Origin: an uncultured Bacteroidota bacterium
GTDB lineage: Bacteria > Bacteroidota > Bacteroidia > Flavobacteriales > Flavobacteriaceae
Assembly (NCBI GenBank): GCA_903842575.1
Contig: CAIMMM010000127.1
Location: forward strand, 1 to 64,000
Direction: 5' to 3'
Length of the DNA: 64,000 nucleotides
The translations under genes were made by a program, and so were the position numbers. A model generated the notes under the pieces. The model saw nothing but the letters and a program-made list of their open reading frames with translations. It was not told where the DNA came from and did no database searches. Below are positions 1-9,617 of this stretch, in pieces; position 1 is the first letter of the stretch; each line of letters starts with the position of its first letter.

Positions 1-1527
1 ATCATTGTTCGCATCTGCTAGACTTAAATGATACGTAATGGTATAATTTGCTGCAGGGTTCAGTCCTAAAGCAATGGCGGTTTGTGGCGTGAAATCAAAT
101 GTCGCAATCCCATCATTGGATAAATCGTCACAAACAACTAAGTTGGGTGGTTGGATTGGATTAACTAAACAAAGAGCTGGATTAATATGAAGAATGAAAG
201 AATCTGTTTTAATGCACCCCCCCGCACCTGTATTATTATTTTCAATACTTACATAAATAACTTCTCCTTCAAAGCCAATGTAATTGGTTGGATTCCCTAT
301 CGGAAAACCCAAATTCTGAGCAAAAATTAAAGAGTGATGGTATAAAATATTATATCCTGTCAACCCATTCAAAATAGTTGCATTATTATCTGTTAAATTA
401 AACAAATTAGTACACTCCGTTAAATCTATTGGTGGGCTAACTGGTAATGGTGGCTGAAATTCAACAATTAAACAATCAGTAACAGGACATCCTGGTCCAT
501 AAGGATAGGCTATTGCGCAATAATTTCCAGGTTGCGAAACCGTTAAACATGACAATACTTCTCCAGGAATAACTCCGCCGTCCAATGTCCAAACGTGAGG
601 AACGGTGTCGGCAAGCCCAGAACATATCTCAGCGGTTGATCCAAAACAAGGAGCCTGTCCATTAGAGACCAAATAATCATCCGGGAAAGTAAGCGGTGAT
701 GTATTAAAACTATTGGCTTGAAGAAAAACAGCCGAATCAAAACTAGAATCCATAACATTTGCAATAGCTAGTTTAATATGATAGGTCATCCCACATTGTA
801 CCGTAGCACTGGCAGCAATCACTGTTGTAAAACCATCATATTGAATGGTAGAATTTATAGCAGGTGTTGTACCAGTCCCATTATTTACATAGTAAGCACA
901 ATATTCGCAAGGTCCCGCGTTTGCGCCCCCATTGTTTAAATTATTAATCGTTATAGGAACTGTAGTTGTTGGAATTAATGCAATATTAATTGCCCCATTT
1001 GAATAAATTCCTGCGATACCCGGACCACTTAAAAAGAACCCAAAGACATCATTAAAATTAGTATTTGTCCATTCTGGATATTCTTCAGAAGCAAAAACAA
1101 AATTAAAACTTAAATTTTGACCTGTAGGCACAAAGTCAAACTCTAAAACAGCTTTGTTCATTACCGCATTCGTAGTTAATAGCGCCAAATCTGCATCTCC
1201 TTGAACTGGATTCGCGGTTACAAGTGTTGTATTACCTGCCCCATTTGGACCAATGGCTACTGATGTATTACCTGTAGCTAAAATAATCCCCGTATCTATC
1301 CCAATGTTTGTAGTTGCTCCATTAGTAAAATGGCCCACTTGGTCTCTCAAAACACTGGCATTGGCGGCCGAACCATTGAATTTAATATTGCTTACTGTAA
1401 TTCCAGAGCCCAAAAGCACATTCTGAACTAGCTGTGCTGGAGTCTGAGTATTTGTTATAGTTAATTGCGAATAAGATGTAAAACTTAAAAAGGTAAAAAG
1501 CGTTATGAAATATAAGTTTTTTTTCAT
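1..1527 (-). CDS. Choice-of-anchor L domain secreted protein, 3' end outside window
   Basis: The reading frame is open from an ATG at 1527 to the window edge (509 codons, no stop), so the C-terminus is missing. It starts with a Sec signal peptide (MKKNLYFITLFTFLSFTSYS, cleavage near residue 20). Roughly residues 25-260 resemble the choice-of-anchor L domain: GNTTLVT, then a DADLALLTT-type segment, then a stretch containing FVFASEEYPEW and FNDVFGFFLSGPG. After that come Cys-containing beta-rich segments of the kind seen in large flavobacterial surface proteins. Such proteins usually end in a T9SS type B sorting domain, but that part cannot be seen here. A TATATTTG-like -10 (complement of 1603-1610) lies upstream. 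Role is unknown; a surface adhesin is inference. Confidence 0.85.
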   Translation of the reverse strand, partial: MKKNLYFITLFTFLSFTSYSQLTITNTQTPAQLVQNVLLGSGITVSNIKFNGSAANASVLRDQVGHFTNGATTNIGIDTGIILATGNTSVAIGPNGAGNTTLVTANPVQGDADLALLTTNAVMNKAVLEFDFVPTGQNLSFNFVFASEEYPEWTNTNFNDVFGFFLSGPGIAGIYSNGAINIALIPTTTVPITINNLNNGGANAGPCEYCAYYVNNGTGTTPAINSTIQYDGFTTVIAASATVQCGMTYHIKLAIANVMDSSFDSAVFLQANSFNTSPLTFPDDYLVSNGQAPCFGSTAEICSGLADTVPHVWTLDGGVIPGEVLSCLTVSQPGNYCAIAYPYGPGCPVTDCLIVEFQPPLPVSPPIDLTECTNLFNLTDNNATILNGLTGYNILYHHSLIFAQNLGFPIGNPTNYIGFEGEVIYVSIENNNTGAGGCIKTDSFILHINPALCLVNPIQPPNLVVCDDLSNDGIATFDFTPQTAIALGLNPAANYTITYHLSLADANND

Positions 1528-1662
1528 CTAAAATAGAATGGATTTTAAATAGTTTAAGAGTTAAAAATATCTCTTAAAAAGTTAATTAATTGTTTAATTG
1601 TCCAAATATAAGTATTCATTGAAAATAACTTTGTTAAATTTGTAAAAAAATATACTACATCG

Positions 1663-2559
1663 ATGAAAATCACGATAAAAGAATCCCAAAATCCAACCAT
1701 ATTAAAATTTGAATTTCCCGATTTTATCACCCAAAACGAAAATTTTGAGTTTAAAAATATTGATGAAACCAAAAATTCTCCTTTAGCGCAACAATTATTT
1801 TACCTGCCCTTTGTAAAAACCGTCTATATTTCAGGGAATTTTATTGCTATCGAGAAATACAATATAGTAGAATGGGACGATGTGAAGGAAGCTGTTGCAG
1901 AACAAATCGAAAATTTTGTAAACAATGGTGGAATTATCATATCAGTTGACGAAAACAAAACAAAAAAACAACCCATAACCGTTTACGGTGAAACCACTCC
2001 AAATCCTGCAGCACTTAAATTTGTTGTTAGCAAAATGCTTACTAAAAACGCTGTTGAGTTTAAAAACATTGATGAAACAGCCGCTTCGCCTTTGGCTAAA
2101 GAATTATTCAAATTCCCCTTTGTAAAGGAAATTTTTATTGATGAAAATTACGTGTCTATTACAAAATACGAAGTTAATTCTTGGGACGAAATCACCATAG
2201 AATTGCGTTCTTTTATAAAACAATATATTGAAAATGGAGGAAACGTTCTTGACGAAAGCCTAATTATTACAGATGTTGGACAAGAGAAACAACAAATAAA
2301 AAACTTTGATTCGCTGGATACCACTTCCCAACAAATCATCAATATCCTCGAAGAATATGTAAAACCCGCTGTTGCTGCCGATGGTGGTAATATCCTTTTT
2401 GATTCCTATGATGAGAAAGAAAAAAGAGTAAAAGTTGTCCTTCAAGGTGCCTGCAATGGCTGCCCCTCTTCCACTTTTACCCTAAAAAGCGGCATCGAAA
2501 ACATGCTAAAAGACATGCTAAATGATAAAGATATTATCGTTGAAGCTTTGAATGGATAA
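1663..2559 (+). CDS. nfu: NifU-family Fe-S cluster scaffold protein with duplicated N-terminal domain
   Basis: This is a predicted cytosolic scaffold that assembles or carries Fe-S clusters to apo-proteins. Two copies of the Nfu N-terminal domain (about residues 1-94 and 105-197) are followed by a NifU C-terminal domain (about 225-298). The last domain carries the cluster-binding pair C264 and C267 in GACNGCPSS. The two N-terminal copies are alike even in DNA (both encode FKNIDETxxSPLA), so the gene holds an internal duplication. The length of 298 residues reflects that. A -10-like TAAATTTG at 1635-1642 precedes the ATG, and an intrinsic terminator follows at 2595-2620, so it is probably monocistronic. 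The family call is secure; the specific client proteins are unknown. Confidence 0.93.
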   Translation: MKITIKESQNPTILKFEFPDFITQNENFEFKNIDETKNSPLAQQLFYLPFVKTVYISGNFIAIEKYNIVEWDDVKEAVAEQIENFVNNGGIIISVDENKTKKQPITVYGETTPNPAALKFVVSKMLTKNAVEFKNIDETAASPLAKELFKFPFVKEIFIDENYVSITKYEVNSWDEITIELRSFIKQYIENGGNVLDESLIITDVGQEKQQIKNFDSLDTTSQQIINILEEYVKPAVAADGGNILFDSYDEKEKRVKVVLQGACNGCPSSTFTLKSGIENMLKDMLNDKDIIVEALNG

Positions 2560-2594
2560 TAAAATCGATTTAATATCAAAAAAAAAGTAATTTT

Positions 2595-2620
2595 AAGCGT
2601 CCAACATTGGACGCTTTTTC
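2595..2620 (+). terminator. Intrinsic terminator of nfu
   Basis: A perfect 10-bp inverted repeat (AAGCGTCCAA / TTGGACGCTT, 2-nt gap, probably an 8-bp stem in practice) is followed by a T-run. It begins 35 bases after the nfu stop codon. Confidence 0.85.
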
Positions 2621-2717
2621 ATTCTGAACTTGTTTCAGAATCTTTTGGAGCCATTTCCAGCTATCCGTTGCAATCCACGCCCAAAAGCGTGGGATTTCCA
2701 CTGCTATCTGGGCTAAA
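2621..2717. repeat. Two adjacent dispersed-repeat-like palindromic elements
   Basis: The first part (2621-2641) is an inverted repeat, ATTCTGAA / TTCAGAAT. The second (about 2645-2717) runs from GGAGCCATTTCCAGC to TATCTGGGCTAAA around a central hairpin CCACGC-CCAAAA-GCGTGG. From memory, both resemble intergenic repeats found many times in Flavobacteriaceae genomes; no search was run. The element stops 9 bases before the next start codon, so it makes up the whole upstream region of the DUF255 gene. No second copy is seen in this window. Confidence 0.55.
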
Positions 2718-2726
2718 CTATCAATC

Positions 2727-4745
2727 ATGAACGAACTACATTTAGAAACTAGTCCCTATCTTTTACAACACGCCAACAATCCTGTTCATTGGAAAGCATG
2801 GAATACCAATTCATTAGCGCAAGCAAAAACCGAAAACAAACTTATTGTCATCAGCATTGGTTATTCTGCATGTCATTGGTGTCATGTGATGGAACACGAA
2901 AGTTTTGAAAATGAAGAAGTAGCACAAACCATGAACCAATATTTCATCAACATAAAAGTAGATAGAGAAGAACGTCCCGATGTGGATGCGGTTTATATGA
3001 AAGCCGTGCAAATTATGACCGGTCGTGGTGGTTGGCCTATGAATGTAGTCGCCTTACCCAACGGCAAACCCGTTTGGGGAGGCACCTATTTTAGAAAAGA
3101 GGAATGGATCAATTCCTTAGAAAAATTGCAGGAAATCTATCAATCCAATCCGCATAAAATTTTGGAATATGCCGAGAAATTACATCAAGGCCTGCAAGCT
3201 ATCAGCATTGTTAAGCATGAAAATCCTACAGCCCATTTTACTGATGAAAATTTAAACCTTTTAATCGAAAAATGGCAAAAGAGTTTCGATTGGGAATTTG
3301 GAGGAATGGAAAGGGCTCCCAAATTTATGATGCCCACCAACTACCAATTTCTGTTACGCTACGGTTATCAAACTAACAACAAACAACTGCTGGAATTTGT
3401 AAATCTAACGTTGACCAAAATGGCTTACGGCGGTCTTTTCGATACTGTTGATGGCGGATTTTCCCGTTATTCCGTAGATATGAAATGGCATGTGCCCCAT
3501 TTTGAAAAAATGCTTTATGACAATGGACAACTGGTCAGTTTATACGCCGATGCCTATAAATTAACCAAAAACAAACACTATAAAGAGGCCATCGAAAAAA
3601 CATTGGCTTTCGTTGAAAAAGAATGGCGAACCAAGGAAGGAAGTTTCTATTCGGCGTTGGATGCAGATAGTTTGAACGCAGAAAATCATCTCGAAGAAGG
3701 CGCTTTTTATGTTTGGACAAAACAAGAATTAGCCATGCTACTGCAAAATGATTTTGAACTTTTTAGTCAGGTTTTCAATGTCAATGCCTTTGGATTCTGG
3801 GAACATGAAAATTATGTGCTCATCCAAAATAAATCTTTAGAAGAAATTGCAACACAAAATAAAATTTCTCTTTCCGAATTGGAAAATAAAAAGAAATCCT
3901 GGGAGCAACTTTTATATCATGAAAGAGAAAACAGAAGCAAGCCAAGGTTAGATGACAAATGTTTAACTTCCTGGAATGCATTGATGTTAAAAGGATTTAT
4001 TGATGCTTACAAAGCGTTGGGCAATAAACATTATTTAGAAATTGCACTTAAAAATGCTGATTTTATACTTAAAAATCTTTGGTCTTCCGAAGGGAATCTG
4101 TGGCATAATTACAAAAATGGAAAAGCGACCATCAACGGTTATCTCGAAGATTACGCCTTGGTTATAGATGCATTTATCGCATTATACGAAGTGACTTTGG
4201 AAGAACATTGGTTGCAAAATGCCAAACAATTAACGGATTATACTTTTGATTATTTCTATGATGAAAGCACTTCCTTTTTTGCCTTTACTTCCACATTGGA
4301 TGAGCCTTTAATTACAACTCATTTTGAAACCGAAGACAATGTAATTCCGGCTTCTAATTCCATCATGGCACATAATTTATTCCGGTTGAGCATCTATTTT
4401 AATAATACCCATTATGAAAAAGTAACCCAACAAATGCTTCACATTATTTTACCAACTATCAATTATCCTTCCTCGTTTTCCAATTGGTTAAATGTTTTTT
4501 TAAATTTCTCGGAGCAAAATAAGGAGTTGGCAATTTGTGGTGAAGAAGCTATTGCCTTTGTTGAAAAGATAAATCAAACGTACCAACCTAATGTTATTAT
4601 TTTAGGAACTCAAAAACCATCGACAGTTCCTTTTTTAGAAGATCGTTTCCCAAAAAATGGAACTCAGTTTTACTTGTGTCAAAACAAAACTTGCCAACTG
4701 CCAACAAGTGATTTCCAGCTAATTATAAAGCAGTTAATCCTTTGA
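2727..4745 (+). CDS. Thioredoxin domain-containing protein (DUF255, YyaL/SPATA20 family)
   Basis: The N-terminus is a thioredoxin-like domain with the family hallmark C49-H-W-C52-H in [14 protein letters not shown]. The rest (about residues 180-672) resembles the alpha/alpha-toroid fold of N-acylglucosamine 2-epimerases and glycosidases. The 672 residues match the usual family length of about 650-700. There is no signal peptide, so it is cytosolic. The family is widespread, but its biochemical function is not settled; a redox or carbohydrate-linked role is only suggested by the fold. It sits alone, with repeats directly upstream and a gap of 53 bases to the next gene. The start at 2727 fits, since [19 protein letters not shown] is the conserved family N-terminus. 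Confidence 0.92.
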   Translation: MNELHLETSPYLLQHANNPVHWKAWNTNSLAQAKTENKLIVISIGYSACHWCHVMEHESFENEEVAQTMNQYFINIKVDREERPDVDAVYMKAVQIMTGRGGWPMNVVALPNGKPVWGGTYFRKEEWINSLEKLQEIYQSNPHKILEYAEKLHQGLQAISIVKHENPTAHFTDENLNLLIEKWQKSFDWEFGGMERAPKFMMPTNYQFLLRYGYQTNNKQLLEFVNLTLTKMAYGGLFDTVDGGFSRYSVDMKWHVPHFEKMLYDNGQLVSLYADAYKLTKNKHYKEAIEKTLAFVEKEWRTKEGSFYSALDADSLNAENHLEEGAFYVWTKQELAMLLQNDFELFSQVFNVNAFGFWEHENYVLIQNKSLEEIATQNKISLSELENKKKSWEQLLYHERENRSKPRLDDKCLTSWNALMLKGFIDAYKALGNKHYLEIALKNADFILKNLWSSEGNLWHNYKNGKATINGYLEDYALVIDAFIALYEVTLEEHWLQNAKQLTDYTFDYFYDESTSFFAFTSTLDEPLITTHFETEDNVIPASNSIMAHNLFRLSIYFNNTHYEKVTQQMLHIILPTINYPSSFSNWLNVFLNFSEQNKELAICGEEAIAFVEKINQTYQPNVIILGTQKPSTVPFLEDRFPKNGTQFYLCQNKTCQLPTSDFQLIIKQLIL

Positions 4746-4798
4746 TTTCTGCAAAATTTTTAGTACTATTGTTATACTAATTTTAAAAAATAAATATC

Positions 4799-5248
4799 AT
4801 GGAAATAGGCAGGTTTTTTAAGAATTTATTTGGCAAGACTAAAGACACTGTTAGTGAAGTTGCAGACAAAGCAGAAGATTTGGCGGAAGAAGCGTTAGCA
4901 AAAGTAAAAGAGGTTGCTGCGCCAATGATAGACAAAGTAGAAGAATATGTTGAAAAGGCGAAAGAAAAAGCAGAAGCGTATATTCCTCAAGCAAGTGAAA
5001 CCATAGAAAATACTGTTGAGACTGTAAAAGAAAAAATTAGCGAATTTGCTCATAAAGCAGAAGAAATAACAGAAAGTGCCGTGGCAAGCGTTAAAGAAAC
5101 AGTAAATGCTTTTACAAAGGATGCGTCAGAAGATGGGACAGAAAAGGTAAAAGAGAAAGTTACAAAAAAGATAACCACAAAAAAGAAACCCATAAAAGTG
5201 AAAACTGCAAAAGTGAAAACTAATCGTGTAGAGGAAGACGCTGATTAA
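4799..5248 (+). CDS. Low-complexity amphipathic helical protein (LEA/apolipoprotein-like)
   Basis: The protein has 149 residues and no clear homology to an enzyme family. After a short basic/aromatic start (MEIGRFFKNLFGKTKD) it is almost all A, E, K, V, T and D. The 11-residue-type periodicity is typical of long amphipathic helices (segments such as ADKAEDLAEEALAKVKEV). The C-terminus becomes strongly basic (KKITTKKKPIKVKTAKVKTN) and then ends acidic. There are no Cys or Trp residues and no signal peptide. This composition resembles LEA-like or YtxH-like stress proteins; membrane-surface or nucleic-acid contact by the Lys-rich tail is inference. A strong terminator follows at 5278-5306. Confidence 0.75.
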   Translation: MEIGRFFKNLFGKTKDTVSEVADKAEDLAEEALAKVKEVAAPMIDKVEEYVEKAKEKAEAYIPQASETIENTVETVKEKISEFAHKAEEITESAVASVKETVNAFTKDASEDGTEKVKEKVTKKITTKKKPIKVKTAKVKTNRVEEDAD

Positions 5249-5277
5249 TTTTAAAAATGTAATTTTGCAACACCCTT

Positions 5278-5306
5278 AATCACGCTATAAAAAGCGTGAT
5301 TTTTTA
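5278..5306 (+). terminator. Intrinsic terminator
   Basis: A perfect 9-bp stem (AATCACGCT / AGCGTGATT) with a 6-base loop is followed by a T-run. It ends the transcript of the helical protein gene. A possible GTG start for the next gene at 5296 lies inside this hairpin, which argues against that start. Confidence 0.85.
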
Positions 5307-5316
5307 TTCAACAACT

Positions 5317-6144
5317 ATGACAACAAAATTGTATATTGGAACATTTAGTTCGTATTTAAATGGTTTTTGGGAACTAGTAATTGAGTATTCACCAAAGCTT
5401 ATTTCGGCAATTTTAATTCTTATTGTTGGCCTTTATGCCATTCGATTTATCAATCGATTGGTGAGAAGAATTATGGTTAAAAGAGAATTAGACCCCACCT
5501 TATCCAAATTTTTGGCAGACATCCTACTTTGGGTTTTACGAGTATTACTCTTTGTGACTTTTATATCAAAATTAGGAATAGAAACTTCGTCGTTTGTTGC
5601 AATTCTTGGCGCTGCTGGTTTGGCTGTAGGCTTATCATTGCAAGGTTCGTTATCCAATTTTGCCGGAGGGATGTTGATTATTTTATTCAAACCTTTTAAA
5701 GTTGGCGATACGATTGAAGCTCAAGGCGTAATAGGAACCGTCAGCGAAATCCAAATATTTGTCACCCGATTAATCAGCGGAAACAACCAAACAATTTTTG
5801 TTCCCAACGGCGTGTTATCCAATGGAACCATCATTAATTATTCCATGCAAGGCACAAGAAAAGCCGATTTGGTTTTTTCTCTTTCTTATGATACCAATAT
5901 AAAAATAGCCAAAGAAATTGTAATGAAAGTAATGCTCGAACATCCCAAAGTCTTGAAAAATCCCGCTCCCGAAGTTGCTGTAAAAACCTTGACAGATAAT
6001 GCCATTCATTTAGCAATTCGACCGTGGTCAAAAAATGAAGATTTCGGCAATGTTTGTTCTGATATTTTAGAAAATTGTAAGGAAGCTTTTGATGAAGCCG
6101 GAATAAGTATTCAACCTTATATGATTGAATCCTCAAAAGGATAA
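5317..6144 (+). CDS. Small-conductance mechanosensitive channel, MscS family
   Basis: This is an inner-membrane channel that opens under membrane tension to release solutes on osmotic downshock. Three transmembrane helices lie in the first about 115 residues. The third is the Gly/Ala-rich pore helix (AILGAAGLAVGLSLQGSLSNF), followed by the MscS beta domain (FKVGDTIEAQGVIGTV...FVPNG) and the alpha/beta C-terminal domain. The 275 residues are close to E. coli MscS (286). I chose the ATG at 5317 because the longer GTG-initiated frame from 5296 begins inside the upstream terminator. It converges with tsaB; the 64-base gap between them has no convincing hairpin. Confidence 0.92.
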   Translation: MTTKLYIGTFSSYLNGFWELVIEYSPKLISAILILIVGLYAIRFINRLVRRIMVKRELDPTLSKFLADILLWVLRVLLFVTFISKLGIETSSFVAILGAAGLAVGLSLQGSLSNFAGGMLIILFKPFKVGDTIEAQGVIGTVSEIQIFVTRLISGNNQTIFVPNGVLSNGTIINYSMQGTRKADLVFSLSYDTNIKIAKEIVMKVMLEHPKVLKNPAPEVAVKTLTDNAIHLAIRPWSKNEDFGNVCSDILENCKEAFDEAGISIQPYMIESSKG

Positions 6145-6208
6145 AAAATTAAAAAACAATCCTGCAAAAAAGCCGGTTGGTTTTCCTTTACAACTAGAAA
6201 CTCAATGT

Positions 6209-6877
6209 TTATTTTATTGAAGTGGTCATCATGAAATCCTTTAGATAAAAAGGTTCAAAATAAGCAACGTCTTCAAATTGGTTTTTGGTAAATTTTTCAA
6301 AACTCAACACGCTCATTTCTTTTGCAGAAGGAAAAATAACATCGGAAAGGAAATTAAAATTTCCCTTCGTTAAAGCACTCTGGCATTTCTCCTGACAATC
6401 ACCAATAAAATAAATTTTTTCAGAGTTTTCAGCAAAACTATCTGTTGTGATAATTTCTGCTTTAACATCTCTTAATTTTATATAATTACTATCAAAAATA
6501 GCACTGTAAACCTCCATTCTTCTGGCATCAATCATCGGGATAATTATTCCTGACTCTACTTGCGCTTGATGTGCTAAAATGGCTAAAGTATCAATAGCAA
6601 TAAGAGGGATTCCCAAAGCATAACAAAATCCTTTCGCTGCCGAAATTCCAATGCGTAATCCAGTGTAAGAACCTGGTCCTTTACTCACAGCAATGGCTTT
6701 CAAATCTTGAAAAGAAATCTCACATTCATTCAAAATTTCTTCAATAAAAACGTGTAATTTTTCGGCGTGAGAATACCCTAATTCCGCAATTTCTTTACAT
6801 AAAATAGTTTCCCCGTCTTTTGCTATAGCAACAGAACAATTCCTGGTAGCGGTTTCTATATTTAAAATGTAATTCAA
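6209..6877 (-). CDS. tsaB: tRNA threonylcarbamoyladenosine biosynthesis protein TsaB
   Basis: TsaB is the non-catalytic partner of TsaD in making t6A37 on ANN-decoding tRNAs, in the cytosol. The ASKHA-type N-terminus (MNYILNIETATRNCSVAI) and the family motif KGPGSYTGLRIG (residues 66-77) are clear. The 222 residues fit TsaB rather than the longer TsaD, and the metal-binding histidines of TsaD are absent. It is the third gene in a minus-strand run after tolC and the membrane-fusion gene, 29 bases downstream of the latter, so it may be co-transcribed with an efflux pair to which it has no functional tie. Confidence 0.95.
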   Translation of the reverse strand: MNYILNIETATRNCSVAIAKDGETILCKEIAELGYSHAEKLHVFIEEILNECEISFQDLKAIAVSKGPGSYTGLRIGISAAKGFCYALGIPLIAIDTLAILAHQAQVESGIIIPMIDARRMEVYSAIFDSNYIKLRDVKAEIITTDSFAENSEKIYFIGDCQEKCQSALTKGNFNFLSDVIFPSAKEMSVLSFEKFTKNQFEDVAYFEPFYLKDFMMTTSIK

Positions 6878-6906
6878 AGATTTATTGTTTCAATTAGGAT
6901 TACTAA

Positions 6907-8211
6907 TTACTTTTTCTCTTTTTTCTTTTTATCAGCATCCGAACTTACAACGACAATATCTCCTGAATTCAAATCTTTAGAAACCGTAGTATAGGGTCCT
7001 GTAATAACGACATCCCCTTTCTTTAATCCCGAAATCACTTCAATGTTGGTGTCGTCTTGAATGCCAGTTTTAATAACTCTTATTTTGGCTTTATTACCCA
7101 CTTTTACAAAAACACATTCCAATTTTTTATCACTTTTGGCAACTACTTTTTTGTCTTTGCTTTCATCATTCACTTCAAATTTTTTGGTTGCACTCGTGTC
7201 CGATTTTACAACAACTGAACTTATTGGCACACCTATAACATGTTCTTTTCTAGTAGTAATAATATCAACAGTAGCAGTCATACCAGGTCTAAATGGCGAA
7301 TAAGTATCTGGTTTTCCCGCTACTAAATCTTTGTAGGATTCTTTTAATATTCTAATTTTTACTTTGAAATTGGTCACCTGATCTGCTGAAGTAGTAGAAC
7401 TCGCCGAATTGGAAATACTGGTTACAATTCCTTTAAATTCTTTCTTTAAATAGGCGTCCACTTGAATTTTTGTGCTGTCGCCAATGTTGATTTTTACAAT
7501 GTCATTTTCATTGACATCTACTACAACTTCCATATTGTTTAAATTGGCAACGCGAAGAATTTCTGTCCCTGTCATTTGTTGTTGACCCAAAACGCGTTCC
7601 CCAAGCTCAACACCAAGAGAAGAAATAGTTCCGTCTGCCGGAGCATAAATCACTGTCCTTCCCAAGTTGTCTTTCGACTCTTTAACTGTAGCCGAAGCAC
7701 TTTGCACATTGTAATAAGCCGATTCTTTACTTGCTTTAGCGCCTTCAAAAGTGGCGATGGCTTTATCCCAATCCGATTTTGAAATGATTCCTTTATCAAA
7801 TAACGTTTTGCTTCTGTCGTAGTTGGCTTTTGCTTCTTTAAAAGTAGCATCCGCCTGACTCAATCCTGCTTTTGTTCCAGATAAATTAGAGATAGAGCGG
7901 TTCAACCCTGACGTGTATAAATCGGGATTTATTTTTACCAATAATTGTCCTTTCTTAACCACTTGCCCTTCTTTTACTGGCAATTCGATAATTTCTCCCG
8001 AAACTTCAGAAGATATTTTTACTTCTATTTCCGGCTGAATTTTTCCTGTTGCCGATACAGTTTCCACTATAGTTATTTCATCAGTAGAGGCAGTTTCCAC
8101 TTCGATTCCTTTGTCTTTATTGCCAATAATTCCGGCTTTTGAAAGCGAAATTAAAACCACAATTATTACTATTACTACACCAATTATCCAGTATATTTTC
8201 TTCTTTGACAT
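6907..8211 (-). CDS. Efflux periplasmic adaptor subunit (HlyD/MFP family)
   Basis: This adaptor bridges an inner-membrane pump and the TolC-like outer-membrane channel. It has one N-terminal membrane anchor (IYWIIGVVIVIIVVLISLSKAGI), then a lipoyl half-motif (SSEVSGEIIELPVKEGQVVKKGQLL), a long alpha hairpin (about residues 100-180), the second lipoyl half (YAPADGTISSLGVELGERV) and a beta-barrel. The C-terminal part has an extra Lys/Asp-rich insert (DESKDKKVVAKSDKK) and a Lys-rich tail. The 434 residues are typical of MacA-type adaptors. The tolC gene ends only 3 bases upstream. No pump gene (MacB, RND or MFS) is adjacent, so the transported substrate is unknown. Confidence 0.93.
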   Translation of the reverse strand: MSKKKIYWIIGVVIVIIVVLISLSKAGIIGNKDKGIEVETASTDEITIVETVSATGKIQPEIEVKISSEVSGEIIELPVKEGQVVKKGQLLVKINPDLYTSGLNRSISNLSGTKAGLSQADATFKEAKANYDRSKTLFDKGIISKSDWDKAIATFEGAKASKESAYYNVQSASATVKESKDNLGRTVIYAPADGTISSLGVELGERVLGQQQMTGTEILRVANLNNMEVVVDVNENDIVKINIGDSTKIQVDAYLKKEFKGIVTSISNSASSTTSADQVTNFKVKIRILKESYKDLVAGKPDTYSPFRPGMTATVDIITTRKEHVIGVPISSVVVKSDTSATKKFEVNDESKDKKVVAKSDKKLECVFVKVGNKAKIRVIKTGIQDDTNIEVISGLKKGDVVITGPYTTVSKDLNSGDIVVVSSDADKKKKEKK

Positions 8212-8214
8212 GAT

Positions 8215-9594
8215 TTATTGTTTTTTAATGATTGGAATTCCAAAATATAATTCAACTACTTTTACTTTAAAGATATAATCATATTTTGCTCTGATTACAT
8301 CGGATTGTGCGTTGGCAAATAAAGTCTGCGATTGATTGTAATCAAAGGCATTCATTAATCCAACATTGTATTTTTCTTTAGCGTAATTAAACGCTTCTTG
8401 TCTGGCTGACAAAGTTAAAAGCGCAGATTCATAGGTTTTCAAAGCACCTTTTGCATTGGTAAAAGCTGTATAGACATTTTTTTCTAAATCTGTTTCCGCT
8501 TGACTAAAGGCAATTTTTGATTTTTCCAAATTCACTTTGGAACGCTCTACATTGCTTTTTGCAGAAAACCCATTAAGGATTGGAATGTTTAATTGCAATC
8601 CGAAATTATGCCCTTTGTTATTGCTAAACTGATCAAATAAAGGAAGCGGCCCTTCAAGTATAGGATTTCCACCCGTATCTATACCCACAACTCTATCCGA
8701 ATAACTGGCTCTTGTACTGAAGCTATAAAACCCTGATAAACTTGGCTGGTAAGCACCGCGCGCAATTTTAATGTCTCTTTGAGCAAGGTCTAAATTTGAT
8801 TTGGCAATTTTTATTTCTATTCTTTCCTGCTTGGCTTTTTCAAATATTGATTCAGGTGTTTCCAACATGGTTGGGCTATCTTGTGACTCATAATTTTGAT
8901 CTACACTATCAAAACTTTGAAAATCGTCCAACTGTAACAATTGCACCAAACTTAATTTTGATAGCAACAAACTGTTTTCGGCAGCTACTATTTTTTGATT
9001 GTCGGAAGCAATGGTCGCTTTCATGTCCAACAAATCGCCTCGGGCGACAGAACCCGAACTCACTAATTCTTCGGTGCGGGAAAGTTGCTTGGCATCATAC
9101 TCCAATTGATTTTGCTGCACTTTTAGATTTTCTTTATTGAAGAGAATATCCAAAAAGGAGTTGGCAACAAACAAAGAAATGTCATCCTGCATTTTTGTCA
9201 ATTGATACTGCGAGGCTAAAACCGCCATTTTCGCTCTTCGTAAACGGTTTTGATTTTGCAAACCATTATAAATATCGATGTTGGAATTCAAACTTGCAGA
9301 AGTAAATTGTGTTGTTTGATTTTCTAAAAGACCCGTGGTAATGTTTTGGTTCAAACCAATATTCCAAGAGTGAGAGGCACCGGCGTTTAAACTAGGGAGG
9401 AAATTCCCAATAGCCGCTTTTTTATCGATTGCTGCCAATTTTATATCCAATTCCGATTGTTTGACAGAAATATTGTGCTCTAAAGCATAATTTACACATT
9501 CTTCGATGGTCCATTTTTTTGTTTGTGCCTGACTGTTCAGCCCAACCAATAATAGGAATACAAAGCCAATGTGATTTCTTATTTTATTTTTCAT
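8215..9594 (-). CDS. TolC-family outer-membrane efflux protein
   Basis: This is a trimeric outer-membrane/periplasmic tunnel subunit. It has a signal peptide (MKNKIRNHIGFVFLLLVGLNSQAQ) and then two repeated outer-membrane-efflux-protein domains (about 30-230 and 240-459). Typical elements are WTIEECVNYALEHNISVKQ at the start of the first repeat and coiled segments with NxLxxAQ-type spacing. The length of 459 is usual. It is the first gene of tolC-mfp-tsaB, with only 3 bases to the adaptor gene. A -10-like TATCTTTG lies upstream on the minus strand. Confidence 0.93.
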   Translation of the reverse strand: MKNKIRNHIGFVFLLLVGLNSQAQTKKWTIEECVNYALEHNISVKQSELDIKLAAIDKKAAIGNFLPSLNAGASHSWNIGLNQNITTGLLENQTTQFTSASLNSNIDIYNGLQNQNRLRRAKMAVLASQYQLTKMQDDISLFVANSFLDILFNKENLKVQQNQLEYDAKQLSRTEELVSSGSVARGDLLDMKATIASDNQKIVAAENSLLLSKLSLVQLLQLDDFQSFDSVDQNYESQDSPTMLETPESIFEKAKQERIEIKIAKSNLDLAQRDIKIARGAYQPSLSGFYSFSTRASYSDRVVGIDTGGNPILEGPLPLFDQFSNNKGHNFGLQLNIPILNGFSAKSNVERSKVNLEKSKIAFSQAETDLEKNVYTAFTNAKGALKTYESALLTLSARQEAFNYAKEKYNVGLMNAFDYNQSQTLFANAQSDVIRAKYDYIFKVKVVELYFGIPIIKKQ

Positions 9595-9617
9595 ATTAAA
9601 TAGGTTATCTGCTTTTA

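Noticed and set aside
5296..5316. GTG start at 5296 for the MscS channel
   Set aside because: It lies inside the terminator hairpin of the previous gene. The ATG at 5317 fits better.
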